64,000 nt of DNA from CAZTHL01 sp964613585 (GCA_964613585.1 CAZTHL010000001.1:62001-126000), one strand, 5' to 3'; shown: positions 8,480-17,288, numbered from the stretch's first letter. The notes: generated from the letters alone by a model not told the origin. Numbers and translations: made by a program.

Positions 8480-9412
8480 TCAGTTAAACAGGCTCGAGAC
8501 CGACTGCTCCTCGGAGATGCGCTGGATAGCCTCGGCCATCAGCGGCGCGATCGTGAGCGGCCGGAGATTGTGGCCGAGCCGCACCGCCTCGGTCGCCGGG
8601 ATGCTGTCCGTGGTGACCAGCTCGCGCAGGGGCGAGGCGGTGACCCGGGCGACCGCGCCGCCCGAGAGGACGCCGTGGGTGACGTAGGCGCTCACCGACT
8701 CCGCGCCGGCCTCGGCCAGCGCCAGCGCGGCGTTGCACAGAGTGCCGGCGCTGGCGACGATGTCGTCGATCAGGATGCAGGTTCGGTCACGCACGTCGCC
8801 GATGATGTTCATCACCTCCGACACGCCGGCACGCTCGCGTCGCTTGTCGATGATGGCGAGGTCGGTATCGAGCCGCTTCGCGATGGCGCGGGCCCGCACC
8901 ACGCCGCCGACGTCCGGCGAGACGATGACGATGCGGCTGGTGTCGTAATGGGAGCGGATATCGTCGACGAAGACCGGCGCGGCGTAGAGATTGTCGAGCG
9001 GGATGTCGAAGAAGCCCTGGATCTGCCCGGCGTGCAGGTCGAGGGTGAGCACCCGGTTGGCGCCGGCCACGGTGATCAGGTTGGCCGTCAGCTTGGCCGA
9101 GATCGGCGTGCGCGGGCCGGTCTTCCGGTCCTGCCGGGCATAGCCGTAGTAGGGCAGCACCGCGGTGATCCGGCGCGCCGAGCCGCGGCGCAGCGCGTCC
9201 ATGGTCACCAGCAGCTCCATGAGATTGTCGTTCGCCGGGTAGGAGGTCGACTGGATGACGAAGACATCCTCGCCGCGGACATTCTCCAGGATCTCGACGA
9301 ACACCTCCATGTCGGCGAAGCGGCGAATGCTGGCGCGGGTCAGTGGCGTCTGCAGATAGGCGGATATCGCCTCGCTCAGCGGCCGATTGCTGTTGCAGGC
9401 GATGATCTTCAT
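8480..9412 (-). CDS. prs: Ribose-phosphate pyrophosphokinase
   Basis: 310 residues from MKIIACNSN at 9412, the usual family length. Makes PRPP from ribose 5-phosphate and ATP for nucleotide, His and Trp synthesis. Landmarks: RRFADMEVFVEI, the FVIQSTSYPANDNLMELL ATP region, YYGYARQDRK, DLHAGQIQGFFDIPLDNLYA, and the PRPP loop LIDDIVASAGT. The C-terminal DSI and SSLFN end are also typical. It is the first gene of a leftward prs-rplY-pth cluster, which is common in proteobacteria. Confidence 0.97.
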   Translation of the reverse strand: MKIIACNSNRPLSEAISAYLQTPLTRASIRRFADMEVFVEILENVRGEDVFVIQSTSYPANDNLMELLVTMDALRRGSARRITAVLPYYGYARQDRKTGPRTPISAKLTANLITVAGANRVLTLDLHAGQIQGFFDIPLDNLYAAPVFVDDIRSHYDTSRIVIVSPDVGGVVRARAIAKRLDTDLAIIDKRRERAGVSEVMNIIGDVRDRTCILIDDIVASAGTLCNAALALAEAGAESVSAYVTHGVLSGGAVARVTASPLRELVTTDSIPATEAVRLGHNLRPLTIAPLMAEAIQRISEEQSVSSLFN

Positions 9413-9667
9413 GGAGCGACAGGTCCTTCGTCGCAACGCTCGGGAGGGACGCCTGCGCCGGGGGGACGGGCAGGGTCGCGGACGGATATCGCCTAGTGTC
9501 GGAACCGCCGCCCGTGGAACGCACCTGGGTATATCAATGGGCCGCTTCCCTGTAAACGCCGCAGCGGAACCGGCGGAAACATCTCCGTCACAGTTTGGCG
9601 CGTCCGGCCTGAGGCTTCATGAAGGCCGGCCATCATGATCTCCGGCGGCGGGTTGAGTCGGGCCTTC

Positions 9668-9748
9668 TCAAGGAGCCACGACAAAGATCATGCATGAGGC
9701 CAGCAACGCCAGCACGCACAGCGTGATCAGCACCATCATGTAGGGCAT
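9668..9748 (-). CDS. Possible 26-residue single-pass membrane miniprotein
   Basis: A short frame downstream of pgeF on the same strand encodes MPYMMVLITLCVLALLASCM followed by IFVVAP and a stop. It is almost wholly hydrophobic, a plausible single transmembrane helix. The ATG (9748-9746) lies inside a perfect 14-bp tandem duplication, so a recent slippage created or moved the start. No strong ribosome site is visible. It could be a real membrane miniprotein or a chance frame. Confidence 0.3.
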   Translation of the reverse strand: MPYMMVLITLCVLALLASCMIFVVAP

Positions 9749-9764
9749 GGCATGTAGGGCATGG
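9737..9764. repeat. Perfect 14-bp tandem duplication
   Basis: CATGTAGGGCATGG occurs twice head to tail (9737-9750 and 9751-9764). It spans the start codon of the putative 26-residue membrane miniprotein and lies about 40 nt downstream of the pgeF stop. Confidence 0.85.
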
Positions 9765-9802
9765 CCGGGTCCCGGATCGGCGGTGGAGGGGGGCAGGCGC
9801 CG

Positions 9803-10570
9803 TCATGGCTCGAGCGCGATGACCGAGAGGCATCGGCCGTAGTCGGGCTCGCCGGCAAGGCAGGCGCGCCGGTAGCTGAAGAAGAGATCGGCCTCACGCA
9901 GGGTGTCGTGCTCCGCCACCGCGATCCGGCTTACGCCCGCCTCGCGTCCGCGCCAGGCAATGAAGCCGGCAAGATCGAAGAGGTGCTTGCCGGGTCGCGC
10001 CCCTTCAGCGAACCAGGAGTCGTGCTCCGGTGCTGCCGCCAGGAACCGGTCGCGGAACTCCGCCCCGACCTCGTAGGACAGCTTGCCGATGCGCGGGCCG
10101 ACCGCGGCGCGGAGGCGCGACGGGTCGGCGCCGAGTGTCGCCATGGCCGTGACCGTCGCCTCGAGGATGCCGCCAAGCGCGCCTTTCCAGCCGGCATGGG
10201 CGGCGCCGACCACGCCGGCCGCCGGATCGCACAGCAGGATCGGCGCGCAGTCGGCCGCCAACACGCCAAGCGCGATGCCCGGCCGGTTGGTGACCAGGGC
10301 GTCGGCGCGCGGCGCGTGCCCGGGCTCCCACGGCGCCTCGACAATGGCCGCCTTGGCGCTGTGGACCTGGAAGCCGTTGACCAGCGGCCAGCCGGCGAGA
10401 TCAAGATCGGCGAGGCAGCGGGCGCGGTTCGCGGCGACATTCTCGCGCGCGTCGGCCGAGCCGAAGCCGCAGTTGCGCGACGCGTACAGACCCTCGCTCA
10501 CGCCGTCCCGGCGGGTGAAGAACCCGTGGCGCACGCCGGCGCAGCGGATCAGGGGCTGGGCGGTTATCAT
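9803..10570 (-). CDS. pgeF: Multicopper-like purine nucleoside phosphorylase, YfiH/LACC1 family
   Basis: 255 residues. Members of this family (YfiH, YlmD, LACC1) phosphorolyse or deaminate purine nucleosides, and the E. coli protein is linked to peptidoglycan editing. Visible metal/active-site blocks: GFQVHSA (His), LAADCAPILL (Cys) and AAHAGWKGALGG (His), plus GVSEGLYASRNCGFGS near the start and the C-terminal DTLREADLFFSYRR. It lies immediately downstream of the NDUFAF7-like methyltransferase on the same strand, an arrangement often seen in alphaproteobacteria. Confidence 0.93.
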   Translation of the reverse strand: MITAQPLIRCAGVRHGFFTRRDGVSEGLYASRNCGFGSADARENVAANRARCLADLDLAGWPLVNGFQVHSAKAAIVEAPWEPGHAPRADALVTNRPGIALGVLAADCAPILLCDPAAGVVGAAHAGWKGALGGILEATVTAMATLGADPSRLRAAVGPRIGKLSYEVGAEFRDRFLAAAPEHDSWFAEGARPGKHLFDLAGFIAWRGREAGVSRIAVAEHDTLREADLFFSYRRACLAGEPDYGRCLSVIALEP

Positions 10571-10653
10571 GGGGCGCAGGTAAGGCGTGGCGAGGGATCG
10601 GGCAAGCGCGGACGGCCGGCCGGGCTGGTCCGCCGACGGTGCTCGGGGCCGGC

Positions 10654-11748
10654 CTATCTCAGAGGCTCCGCGAACCCCGGCGGCACGCCAAGCCGCGGCG
10701 ACGCCAGGGCCAGCACCTTGAACAGCATGCCCATCTGCTCGCCCGCGGTCAGGCGGTGGCCGGCGAGGTCAATGGCGCTGCGCTGATCGGGTGTCGCGCT
10801 GTCCTTCAGGCGACGCGCGCGCTCGGGCAGGCCGAGCCGGTTCAGCCATGCGCCTTGGGGCACCGGCCCATGCGCCGCCGCGCCGGCCTCCCGGGCGGCG
10901 GCGGCCAGCGAGGCGAAATCGACGTGCGCGCTCAGATCGTTGTTGCCGGGATCGGCCAGCGGATCGGCCTGGCGATGTCGCCGCACGGCCTGGAAGGAGG
11001 GGCCGACCGACGGCTCCGCCGGGCCGTAGTCGACGATGAGCGCCGCGCCCCCGGACGCGGCGACGCGCTGCCCGAGCTCCGCGGCGATGGACAGGCCGGC
11101 CGGGCAGACCTCGGCGATGCTGCCGGGCGCCGCCGCGCGCAGGGGGGCGGGAATCAGCAGGGCGGCTGGATCGAGCTGGGCGGAGACGACGAAGCGGAAC
11201 CGGCCCGCCGCCTCGTCCCAGTCGACGAGCCGCTCGTGCCAGCCGCGCGGGCTGCGCTCGAACTGCCGGATCGGCAGCGAGTCGAAGAACTCGTTCGCCA
11301 CAATCAGCGCCGGTCCCTCCGGCACGTCGGAAAGGTTGTCGTGCCAGTGCACCTCGACCGGGGCAAGGGCGGCACGCTGGGTCTCCCGCAGGCTCGGGCT
11401 GATCTCGACCAGATGGACCACCAGCGCCTCGCGGAACCCGGGCAGGGTGGCGCCGGCCCGGAGCGCGTCCACCATGAGCGTGCCGCGGCCGGGGCCGAGC
11501 TCGATCAGCCTGAGCGGCGCGGGGCGGTCGAGCTGCAGCCAGCACTGGGCGCACCACAGGCCGATCAGCTCGCCGAACATCTGGCTGATCTCCGGCGCGG
11601 TGATGAAGTCGCCGCCGGCGCCGAGCGGCTCGCGCTGCGCGTAGTAGCCGAGCTTCGGGTGATAGAGCGCCTCGGCCATGTACTGCGCCACGGTCATCGG
11701 CCCGTCGAGCGCCATCCGCCGGCGCAGCAGCGGCGTCAGCGCGCTCAT
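10654..11748 (-). CDS. SAM-dependent methyltransferase, NDUFAF7 / MidA family (DUF185)
   Basis: 364 residues from ATG 11748, which overlaps the lgt stop as ATGA and so is the start favoured by coupling. N-terminal YMAEALYHPKLGYYAQ and GGDFITAPEISQMFGELIG are hallmark motifs of the family, followed by the SAM-binding LIELGPGRGTLMVDAL. In mitochondria NDUFAF7 dimethylates an arginine of a complex I subunit during assembly; the bacterial substrate is inferred to be similar. The lgt, DUF185 and pgeF genes form one leftward operon. Confidence 0.93.
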   Translation of the reverse strand: MSALTPLLRRRMALDGPMTVAQYMAEALYHPKLGYYAQREPLGAGGDFITAPEISQMFGELIGLWCAQCWLQLDRPAPLRLIELGPGRGTLMVDALRAGATLPGFREALVVHLVEISPSLRETQRAALAPVEVHWHDNLSDVPEGPALIVANEFFDSLPIRQFERSPRGWHERLVDWDEAAGRFRFVVSAQLDPAALLIPAPLRAAAPGSIAEVCPAGLSIAAELGQRVAASGGAALIVDYGPAEPSVGPSFQAVRRHRQADPLADPGNNDLSAHVDFASLAAAAREAGAAAHGPVPQGAWLNRLGLPERARRLKDSATPDQRSAIDLAGHRLTAGEQMGMLFKVLALASPRLGVPPGFAEPLR

Positions 11749-12596
11749 GCCCGGTCGGTCGCTTCCGCTCCTGCGGCGCCGACGAGCGGCCGGCGCCGTG
11801 CCCACAGGACGAGGCCGAGGCCGATGGCGATCATCGGCACCGACAGCAGCTGGCCGGTGGTGAAGACGCCGAGGAACAGGTCGAAGCGGGGATCGTACTG
11901 GCGCACGAACTCGACGAGAAAGCGGGCGACGCCGTAGCCGGCCAAAAAGGTCCCGGCGACCATCCCGGGCCGGCGACGCACGCCGTCGCGGCGGATCAGG
12001 ACGAGGCAGACGACGAACAGGACGATCCCCTCGAGGAAGGCTTCGTAGAGCTGGCTCGGGTGGCGCGGCACGATCGGCAGATAGGGCTGCCACTGCGGTG
12101 GAATCGGGAACACGACGCCCCAGGGCAGGTCGGTCGGCCGGCCCCAGAGCTCGTTGTTCACGAAGTTGGCGATGCGGCCGAAGAACAGCCCGATGGGCGC
12201 CGCCGCCGCCACGAGGTCGCCGAGCGCGAACGGGCTGATGCCGCGGCGCCAGGAGAACAGCAGGAGCGCCAGGGCGACACCGATCAGGCCGCCGTGGAAG
12301 GCCATGCCGCCTTCCCAGATTCGCAGGGCCGACAGGGGCTCGGCGAGGAAGCCCTGGACATCATAGAAGATGACGAAGCCGATCCGGCCGCCGAGGATGG
12401 TGCCGATGACCGCCCAGGTGAGGAATTCATCGATATCCTGGCGGTCGGGGCGCAACGGCGCCCGGTCGGCAAGCGAAAGGCAGTAGCGCCACCCGAGCAG
12501 GAACCCGGCGAGGTAGGCGAGCGCGTACCAGCGGATCTGGATCGGGCCCAGCTCGACGGCGACCGGGTCGAGCGGCGGAAAGGGAATCGCGAACAT
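11745..12596 (-). CDS. lgt: Prolipoprotein diacylglyceryl transferase
   Basis: 283 residues, polytopic inner-membrane enzyme that transfers diacylglycerol from phosphatidylglycerol to the lipobox Cys of prolipoproteins. Conserved stretches: IRWYALAYLAGFLLGW, GGRIGFVIFYD, GGMAFHGGLIG, the signature GRIANFVNNELWGRPTDLPW, and RHPSQLYEAFLEG. Stop and downstream methyltransferase start overlap by four bases. It is separated from hldD by only 12 nt, so hldD-lgt-DUF185-pgeF may be one transcript. Confidence 0.97.
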   Translation of the reverse strand: MFAIPFPPLDPVAVELGPIQIRWYALAYLAGFLLGWRYCLSLADRAPLRPDRQDIDEFLTWAVIGTILGGRIGFVIFYDVQGFLAEPLSALRIWEGGMAFHGGLIGVALALLLFSWRRGISPFALGDLVAAAAPIGLFFGRIANFVNNELWGRPTDLPWGVVFPIPPQWQPYLPIVPRHPSQLYEAFLEGIVLFVVCLVLIRRDGVRRRPGMVAGTFLAGYGVARFLVEFVRQYDPRFDLFLGVFTTGQLLSVPMIAIGLGLVLWARRRPLVGAAGAEATDRA

Positions 12597-12608
12597 GCCG
12601 CGGGCAGG

Positions 12609-13595
12609 CTAGCGGTACGGATCGGCCGCCGCCAGAAAATCACGCACATAGCGGTCGATCCCGGCCTCCAGCGTGGTGAAGGGCAGGGGGTAGCCCGCCG
12701 CGTGCAGCCGCTCCATGCGTGCCTCGGTATGGTACTGGTAGCGGGGACGCAGGCTCTCCGGCATGTCGATGTACTCGATGCGTGGCTCGCGGCCGAGCGC
12801 GGCGAAAAGCGCGCGGGCCAGATCGTTCCAGGTGCGCGCGCGGCCGGTGCCGACATTGAACAGCCCGCTCACCTCAGGATGGTCCATCAGCCACAGCATC
12901 ACCTGGACGCAGTCGTCCACGTGAACGAAGTCCCGCCGCTGCTCCCCGTCGGCGACATCCGCCCGATAGGACCGGAACAGCCGGGCCGGCTCGCCCGCGG
13001 CAAGACTTGGATAGAGCACGGCGGCGACGCTGCGCATGCCTTCCTTGTGATACTCGTTGGGTCCGTAGACGTTGAAGAAGCGCAGGCCTGCCCATTGCGG
13101 TGGCGCCGGCCCGCCCCTGAGCGCGAGGGCGAGGACGCGGCGATCGAACAGCAGCTTCGACCAGCCATAGGGATTGAGCGGTCGCAGGCCAGCCAGGTAT
13201 GCGTCATCGGCGGCATCGTCGAATCCGGCCTCGCCGCCCCCGTAGACCGCGGCCGAGGAGGCATAGATGAAGGGCACCTGCCGTCGCGCGCACCAGCCCC
13301 AAAGCTCGAGCGGCAGGCGGACGTTCGCCGCGACGATCAGGTCGGCGTCGGTCTCGGTGGTGGCCGAGATGGCTCCCATATGGAGCACCATGTCGATGCG
13401 GAGCCCCGGCCGCTCGAGCCAGCCGAGCAGGTGCTCGGGCGGGACGATGTCGGCAAGCCGTCGCTTGGCCACATTTCGCCACTTGTCTCCGCGCCCGAGC
13501 CGGTCGCAAATGGCGATGTCGCGGTCGGCGCGCGCGTCCAGCGCGGCGACTAGGTTGGAGCCGACGAAGCCTGCGCCTCCGGTGACAAGGATCAT
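12609..13595 (-). CDS. hldD: ADP-L-glycero-D-manno-heptose 6-epimerase
   Basis: 328 residues from MILVTGGAGFVGSNLV at 13595; the frame is open upstream, but this Rossmann start is the family N-terminus. Extended short-chain dehydrogenase: NAD(P)-binding GGAGFVG, catalytic YASSAAVYGGGE with NPYGWSKLLFD (Tyr-x-x-x-Lys), and the RfaD-specific FFNVYGPNEYHKEGMRSV. Epimerises ADP-heptose for the LPS inner core. It implies heptose-containing LPS in this organism. Confidence 0.95.
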   Translation of the reverse strand: MILVTGGAGFVGSNLVAALDARADRDIAICDRLGRGDKWRNVAKRRLADIVPPEHLLGWLERPGLRIDMVLHMGAISATTETDADLIVAANVRLPLELWGWCARRQVPFIYASSAAVYGGGEAGFDDAADDAYLAGLRPLNPYGWSKLLFDRRVLALALRGGPAPPQWAGLRFFNVYGPNEYHKEGMRSVAAVLYPSLAAGEPARLFRSYRADVADGEQRRDFVHVDDCVQVMLWLMDHPEVSGLFNVGTGRARTWNDLARALFAALGREPRIEYIDMPESLRPRYQYHTEARMERLHAAGYPLPFTTLEAGIDRYVRDFLAAADPYR

Positions 13596-13746
13596 GGCGT
13601 GCGGGTCCGGCGCAGCCGAGGCGACGGGAGAGAGCCCGCCTGTTGTGCGGTGCCGCGGCGGCGATGGCGCCGAGGGCGCCCGTTGCAAAGCGGGAAATCG
13701 CTGGTCATAGTGCCATAGAGACGCATTATAAAGGACATTTAAGGCC

Positions 13747-14085
13747 ATGCAGGTCGACAACAGGGTCATCGACGAACTGGCCCGTCTGGCCCAGGGGCTG
13801 GTCGGCACCGCCGCCGGCTTGCGGGACGAGAGCGAGGCACAGCTGCGCGCCGGCATCGAGCGCGCGCTGGGCCGGTTCGAGTTGGTTCGGCGGGACGAGC
13901 TCGAGGCGGTTCATGACATGGCGGCTCGGGCGAGGACGGAGCAGGAGGCCATGGCCGCGCGGATCGAGGCCCTGGAGGAGCGGTTGAGCGCCCTCGAGCG
14001 CGCGGCGGACGCGGCGCCGGGGCATCGCACAACGCCCGCCGACGGCGAGACGCCCGCCGGATCCGCTGCCGGCGCGGATGGGTAG
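13747..14085 (+). CDS. ubiK: Ubiquinone biosynthesis accessory factor UbiK (BMFP/YqiC family)
   Basis: 112 residues. A short helical protein with an amphipathic N-terminus and a coiled coil (RIEALEERLSALERAA, about residues 73-90), followed by a disordered Pro/Thr tail. It matches the membrane-fusogenic BMFP fold: VIDELARLAQGL, then FELVRRDELEAVHDMAARAR. UbiK assists ubiquinone assembly with UbiJ in enterobacteria. An AT-rich CATTATAAAGG stretch just upstream could be a -10 box. Divergent from hldD. Confidence 0.85.
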   Translation: MQVDNRVIDELARLAQGLVGTAAGLRDESEAQLRAGIERALGRFELVRRDELEAVHDMAARARTEQEAMAARIEALEERLSALERAADAAPGHRTTPADGETPAGSAAGADG

Positions 14086-14316
14086 GACGGGAACGGAGAC
14101 GGAAGCTTGCCGGTTTTCACGGTTCCGTAATCAAAAATTGCTGGAAACGGTTTGCCTGTTAAGGCGCCCGTATGACAACGTGTCGATCCTAGTGTCCAGT
14201 TGTCCATCGTCCACTATATGTCGCGACCGATCGCCATGTCGGCCGGCGGCTGGGGCGATTGGGCGGCCAATCGGCAACGCCGCCGCGCTTGCACGCTGCA
14301 AGGGGAGGGCCCTGGC

Positions 14317-14820
14317 ATGACGGTGATATCCGTCGAAGACACCGGCTACACCGCCAATCCCTTGGATATCCTGGAGGAGATCGTCAGCGCCAACGATTGG
14401 GCCTTCGATCGGACCAGCATCGACGAGATGGTCGTCGAGGTGACGGGACGCTGGTGCACCTACCGCATGTTCTTCTTCTGGCAGGACGATGTCAGCGCGA
14501 TGCAGTTCTCCTGCCAGTTCGACATGAAGGTGCCGTCCACCCGACGCGCTGCGGTGTTCGAGCTGCTGGCCTCGATCAACGAGCGGCTCTGGCTCGGGCA
14601 TTTCGACCTCGACACCCAGGAGAGCTCGCCGGTGTTCCGCCACACCATTCTGCTCCGCGGCTCCCAGGGGGCCAGCGTCGAGCAGATGGAGGATCTCGTG
14701 GACATCGCGCTGACCGAGTCGGAGCGCTTCTATCCGGCCTTCCAGTTCTGCATCTGGGGCGGCAAGTCGGCCGAGGAATCGGTCTCGGCGGCGATCCTGG
14801 ACACGGTCGCCGAGGCCTGA
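14317..14820 (+). CDS. YbjN domain-containing protein
   Basis: 167 residues from the ATG at 14317, chosen because AAGGGGAGGG lies just upstream; an upstream in-frame ATG at 14200 gives a non-conserved extension. The fold is that of YbjN/DUF1790 sensory-like proteins: NPLDILEEIVSANDWAFDR, MVVEVTGRWCTYRMFFFWQ, then LLASINERLWLGHFDL and a C-terminal ESERFYPAFQFCIWGGKS. Family members resemble type III secretion chaperones in fold and are implicated in stress regulation, but no activity is established. proC follows after 18 nt and the two are typically linked in alphaproteobacteria. Confidence 0.85.
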   Translation: MTVISVEDTGYTANPLDILEEIVSANDWAFDRTSIDEMVVEVTGRWCTYRMFFFWQDDVSAMQFSCQFDMKVPSTRRAAVFELLASINERLWLGHFDLDTQESSPVFRHTILLRGSQGASVEQMEDLVDIALTESERFYPAFQFCIWGGKSAEESVSAAILDTVAEA

Positions 14821-14838
14821 GCCTCGGATCCGCTCTCC

Positions 14839-15663
14839 ATGGGGACGGTGGGAGCCGGCGCGCGGGCCGACATTCTTCTGGTCGGCTGCGGCAAGATGGG
14901 CGGGGCGCTCCTGTCCGGCTGGCTGGCCGGAGAGGTCGTCGGCACGGTGCGCGTCGTCGAGCCCGAGCCGCGGCGGGTCCCGCGCGGCGCCGCGGTCGAG
15001 ACCGTTGCCGCGCCGCAGGATCTGCCGTCGGGCTGGGCGCCCGATGCGGTTGTCCTGGCGGTCAAGCCGCAGGCGATGGAGTCGGTCGCTCCGGCCTACG
15101 GCCATCTCGCCGCAAGCGGCGCCGTGTTCCTGTCCGTCGCGGCCGGCCGCAGCCTGGCCAGTCTTGAGAAGGCACTCGGAAACGGCGCGGCCATCGCTCG
15201 CGCCATGCCGAACACGCCGGCGGCCATCGGCCGTGGCATCTCCGTGCTGTGCGCCAACGGCCGGACGACCGGGGACCAGGTCCGCCTGTGCAGCACCCTG
15301 ATGGCGGCGGGCGGCGCGGTCGAGTGGGTCGAGGACGAGGCGCTGCTGGACGTGGTCACGGCACTGTCCGGCAGCGGGCCGGCGTATGTGTTCCTGCTGA
15401 TGGAGGCGCTCGCGGCGTCCGGTGCCCGTGCCGGGCTCGATCCCGGGATGGCCGGACGGCTGGCGCGGGAGACGGTGATCGGCAGCGCGGCGCTGGCCGA
15501 GGCGTCGGACGAGACACCGGCGAGCCTGCGCCGCAACGTCACCAGCCCCGGCGGCACCACGGAGGCGGCGCTCGGCGTGCTGATGGGCGAGGAGGGGCTG
15601 GAGCCGCTGCTCGACCGGGCGCTCGCCGCCGCGGCCTCCCGGGCGCGCGAGCTTTCCGGATAG
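14839..15663 (+). CDS. proC: Pyrroline-5-carboxylate reductase
   Basis: 274 residues. Final step of proline synthesis, reducing pyrroline-5-carboxylate with NAD(P)H. The Rossmann motif ILLVGCGKMGGALLSGWL opens the protein, followed by VVLAVKPQ, the AIARAMPNTPAAIGRG block, TALSGSGPAYVFLLMEAL, and the C-terminal signature LRRNVTSPGGTTEAAL. It follows the YbjN gene by 18 nt. The other proline genes proA and proB are 25 kb away in the same window. Confidence 0.95.
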   Translation: MGTVGAGARADILLVGCGKMGGALLSGWLAGEVVGTVRVVEPEPRRVPRGAAVETVAAPQDLPSGWAPDAVVLAVKPQAMESVAPAYGHLAASGAVFLSVAAGRSLASLEKALGNGAAIARAMPNTPAAIGRGISVLCANGRTTGDQVRLCSTLMAAGGAVEWVEDEALLDVVTALSGSGPAYVFLLMEALAASGARAGLDPGMAGRLARETVIGSAALAEASDETPASLRRNVTSPGGTTEAALGVLMGEEGLEPLLDRALAAAASRARELSG

Positions 15664-15988
15664 ACCGAGGCCCTGACGCCACCCCTACGGATCGACGGCT
15701 CCTCATTGTTGCATCGAGGGTCAAGGGCTCCGCCCGCAGGGACGCCCGGGTTGGCGGACCCCGCCCGGGCGATATGAGCCGGTCGGAACGCGCCCGGTCA
15801 GGCACCGCGTTGATGCCCGGCACCGGCTGTCATGGCCTCGGGCGGAGGCGTGTGGTTCGAGGCCGCGCCGTGCCGCCGAATTTGGCGTCGGGCCCGCCTT
15901 TCCGTATGCTCGCCCCCGCACGCCTTCCGGCGCCCCGCGTTGCCGGGGTTCGGCGGCGCCCGCGCGACCTGATGTCTGGAACCCACCG
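15664..15988. other. Intergenic region, no gene seen
   Basis: 325 nt between proC and the TetR regulator. No recognisable protein, RNA or repeat; it must contain the regulator's promoter, but I see no convincing hexamers. Confidence 0.5.
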
Positions 15989-16642
15989 ATGGCGAACGAG
16001 ACCGATGACACCGACCGCATTCTCGACGCGGCCCTGGATCTGGCCGGAGAGCGCGGCTGGCGCCAGCTGACGATGGGCGAGATCGCCGCCGCCTCCAACC
16101 GCTCGATGGCCGGGTTGTACCGGCAGTTTCCGTCGAAGCACGCCCTGCTCGAGGCGCTCGGCCGGCGGGTCGACATGATCATGCTCGACGGCGGCGAGAC
16201 GGAGCCGGAGGAGCCGCCGCGCGACCGGCTGTTCGACGTGCTGATGCGGCGCTTCGACGCGCTGAACGCCCGGCGCGGCGGCTACCTCGCCATCCTCAAC
16301 GACATGGAGCGCGATCCGCTTCTGTCGCTCAGCCAGCTGCCAAGCCTGGACCGCAGCATGCGCTGGGCGCTCGATCTCGCCGGCATGCCGGTGCAAGGCG
16401 TGGTGGGCGAGGCCAAGGTGCGGGCCCTCGGCATCGTATACGCTTTGGTGTTGCGCGTGTGGATGCGCGATGATAGCCCCGACATGTCGCGTACCATGGC
16501 GGCGCTGGACCAGCGCTTGAGCCAGGCGGAGCAGCTGGCCAACACGGTGGAGCGCCCGTCGCGGCGACGCGACGGCCCGGACGGCGGCACGGCCGAGGGC
16601 ATGGCGCCGGGCGGGTCGGCCGATGCGGAGGAGCATGCCTGA
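15989..16642 (+). CDS. TetR/AcrR-family transcriptional regulator
   Basis: 217 residues. Residues about 10-60 form the DNA-binding domain: RILDAALDLAGERGWRQLTM, GEIAAASNRSMAGLYRQF and PSKHALLEAL match the TetR helix-turn-helix. The C-terminal ligand domain contains VLMRRFDALNARRGGYLAIL and a predicted all-helical fold; the last 35 residues are low-complexity. It resembles the COQ9-type TetR-like group less than a classical repressor. The gene ends five nt before the first of two large palindromes that precede the phasin gene, making it one candidate regulator of that promoter. Confidence 0.85.
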   Translation: MANETDDTDRILDAALDLAGERGWRQLTMGEIAAASNRSMAGLYRQFPSKHALLEALGRRVDMIMLDGGETEPEEPPRDRLFDVLMRRFDALNARRGGYLAILNDMERDPLLSLSQLPSLDRSMRWALDLAGMPVQGVVGEAKVRALGIVYALVLRVWMRDDSPDMSRTMAALDQRLSQAEQLANTVERPSRRRDGPDGGTAEGMAPGGSADAEEHA

Positions 16643-16647
16643 GCGGT

Positions 16648-16722
16648 CTTTTTGTGCACTGCACAAAAAGCCATTGACAACGCCAAGCCTGGTGCGCAAT
16701 CTCGCGATTGTGCACTGCACAA
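16648..16722 (+). promoter_or_regulatory. Phasin promoter with two palindromic operators
   Basis: Operator 1 (16648-16670) is a perfect inverted repeat, CTTTTTGTGC-ACT-GCACAAAAAG. Operator 2 (16708-16722) repeats its core, TTGTGC-ACT-GCACAA. Centres are 56 bp apart. A consensus -35 box TTGACA (16674-16679) lies between them, with a weak -10 near 16697-16702, so transcription would start at or inside operator 2. Such an arrangement fits repression by looping or by blocking both ends. The sites resemble the TGC-N3-GCA type bound by the polyhydroxyalkanoate repressor PhaR in alphaproteobacteria; the adjacent TetR protein is the alternative. Confidence 0.75.
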
Positions 16723-16747
16723 AAACGCCCTGCCGAGGAGCTGAACG

Positions 16748-17176
16748 ATGGCGAAACCAACGACCCAGATGTGGGACATGGATATCAGCAAGATGATGGC
16801 CGACCTGAAGATGCCGGGCGTTGATGTCGAGGCCATGATGGCCACCCAGCGCAAGAACATCGAGGCGCTGACCCAGGCCAACAAGCTTGCCTTCGAGGGC
16901 ATGCAGGCGGTCGTGCGCCGCCAGACCGACGTGCTGCGCCAGATGCTCGAGGAGACCTCGGGCATGATGAGCGAAGTGATGTCCGCGTCCTCGCCGGAGG
17001 ATCGCGTCGCCAAGCAGGCCGATCTGGCCAAGACCACCTTCGAGAAGGTGCTGGCCAACATGAAAGAGTTGGCCGAGATGATGCAGAAGTCGAACATCGA
17101 GGCAGCCGACGTGATCAATCGCCGGATCAGCGAGAGCCTCGAGGAACTGAAGTCAATGGCCGCCAAGAAGGGCTGA
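16748..17176 (+). CDS. Phasin family protein
   Basis: 142 residues, entirely helical and amphipathic. The phasin_2 pattern is clear: MDISKMMADLKMPGVDVEAM, then QRKNIEALTQANKLAFEGMQ, VRRQTDVLRQMLEE and the C-terminal FEKVLANMKELAEMMQKSN. Phasins coat polyhydroxyalkanoate granules and control their size. No synthase gene is nearby. The gene is preceded by GAGGAGCTGAACG and by the double-operator promoter, consistent with induction when a repressor is titrated by PHA granules. Confidence 0.92.
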   Translation: MAKPTTQMWDMDISKMMADLKMPGVDVEAMMATQRKNIEALTQANKLAFEGMQAVVRRQTDVLRQMLEETSGMMSEVMSASSPEDRVAKQADLAKTTFEKVLANMKELAEMMQKSNIEAADVINRRISESLEELKSMAAKKG

Positions 17177-17288
17177 GCGAAAGCCGCGGCCGCCCCGGGT
17201 GCGGGCGCGGTCGGCGAGCATCGATCCTGGCGCGGGGCGGCCGTTGGGCGGCCCCGCTGCTCGTTGCAAGCCGTCCAGTCGCGGCATC

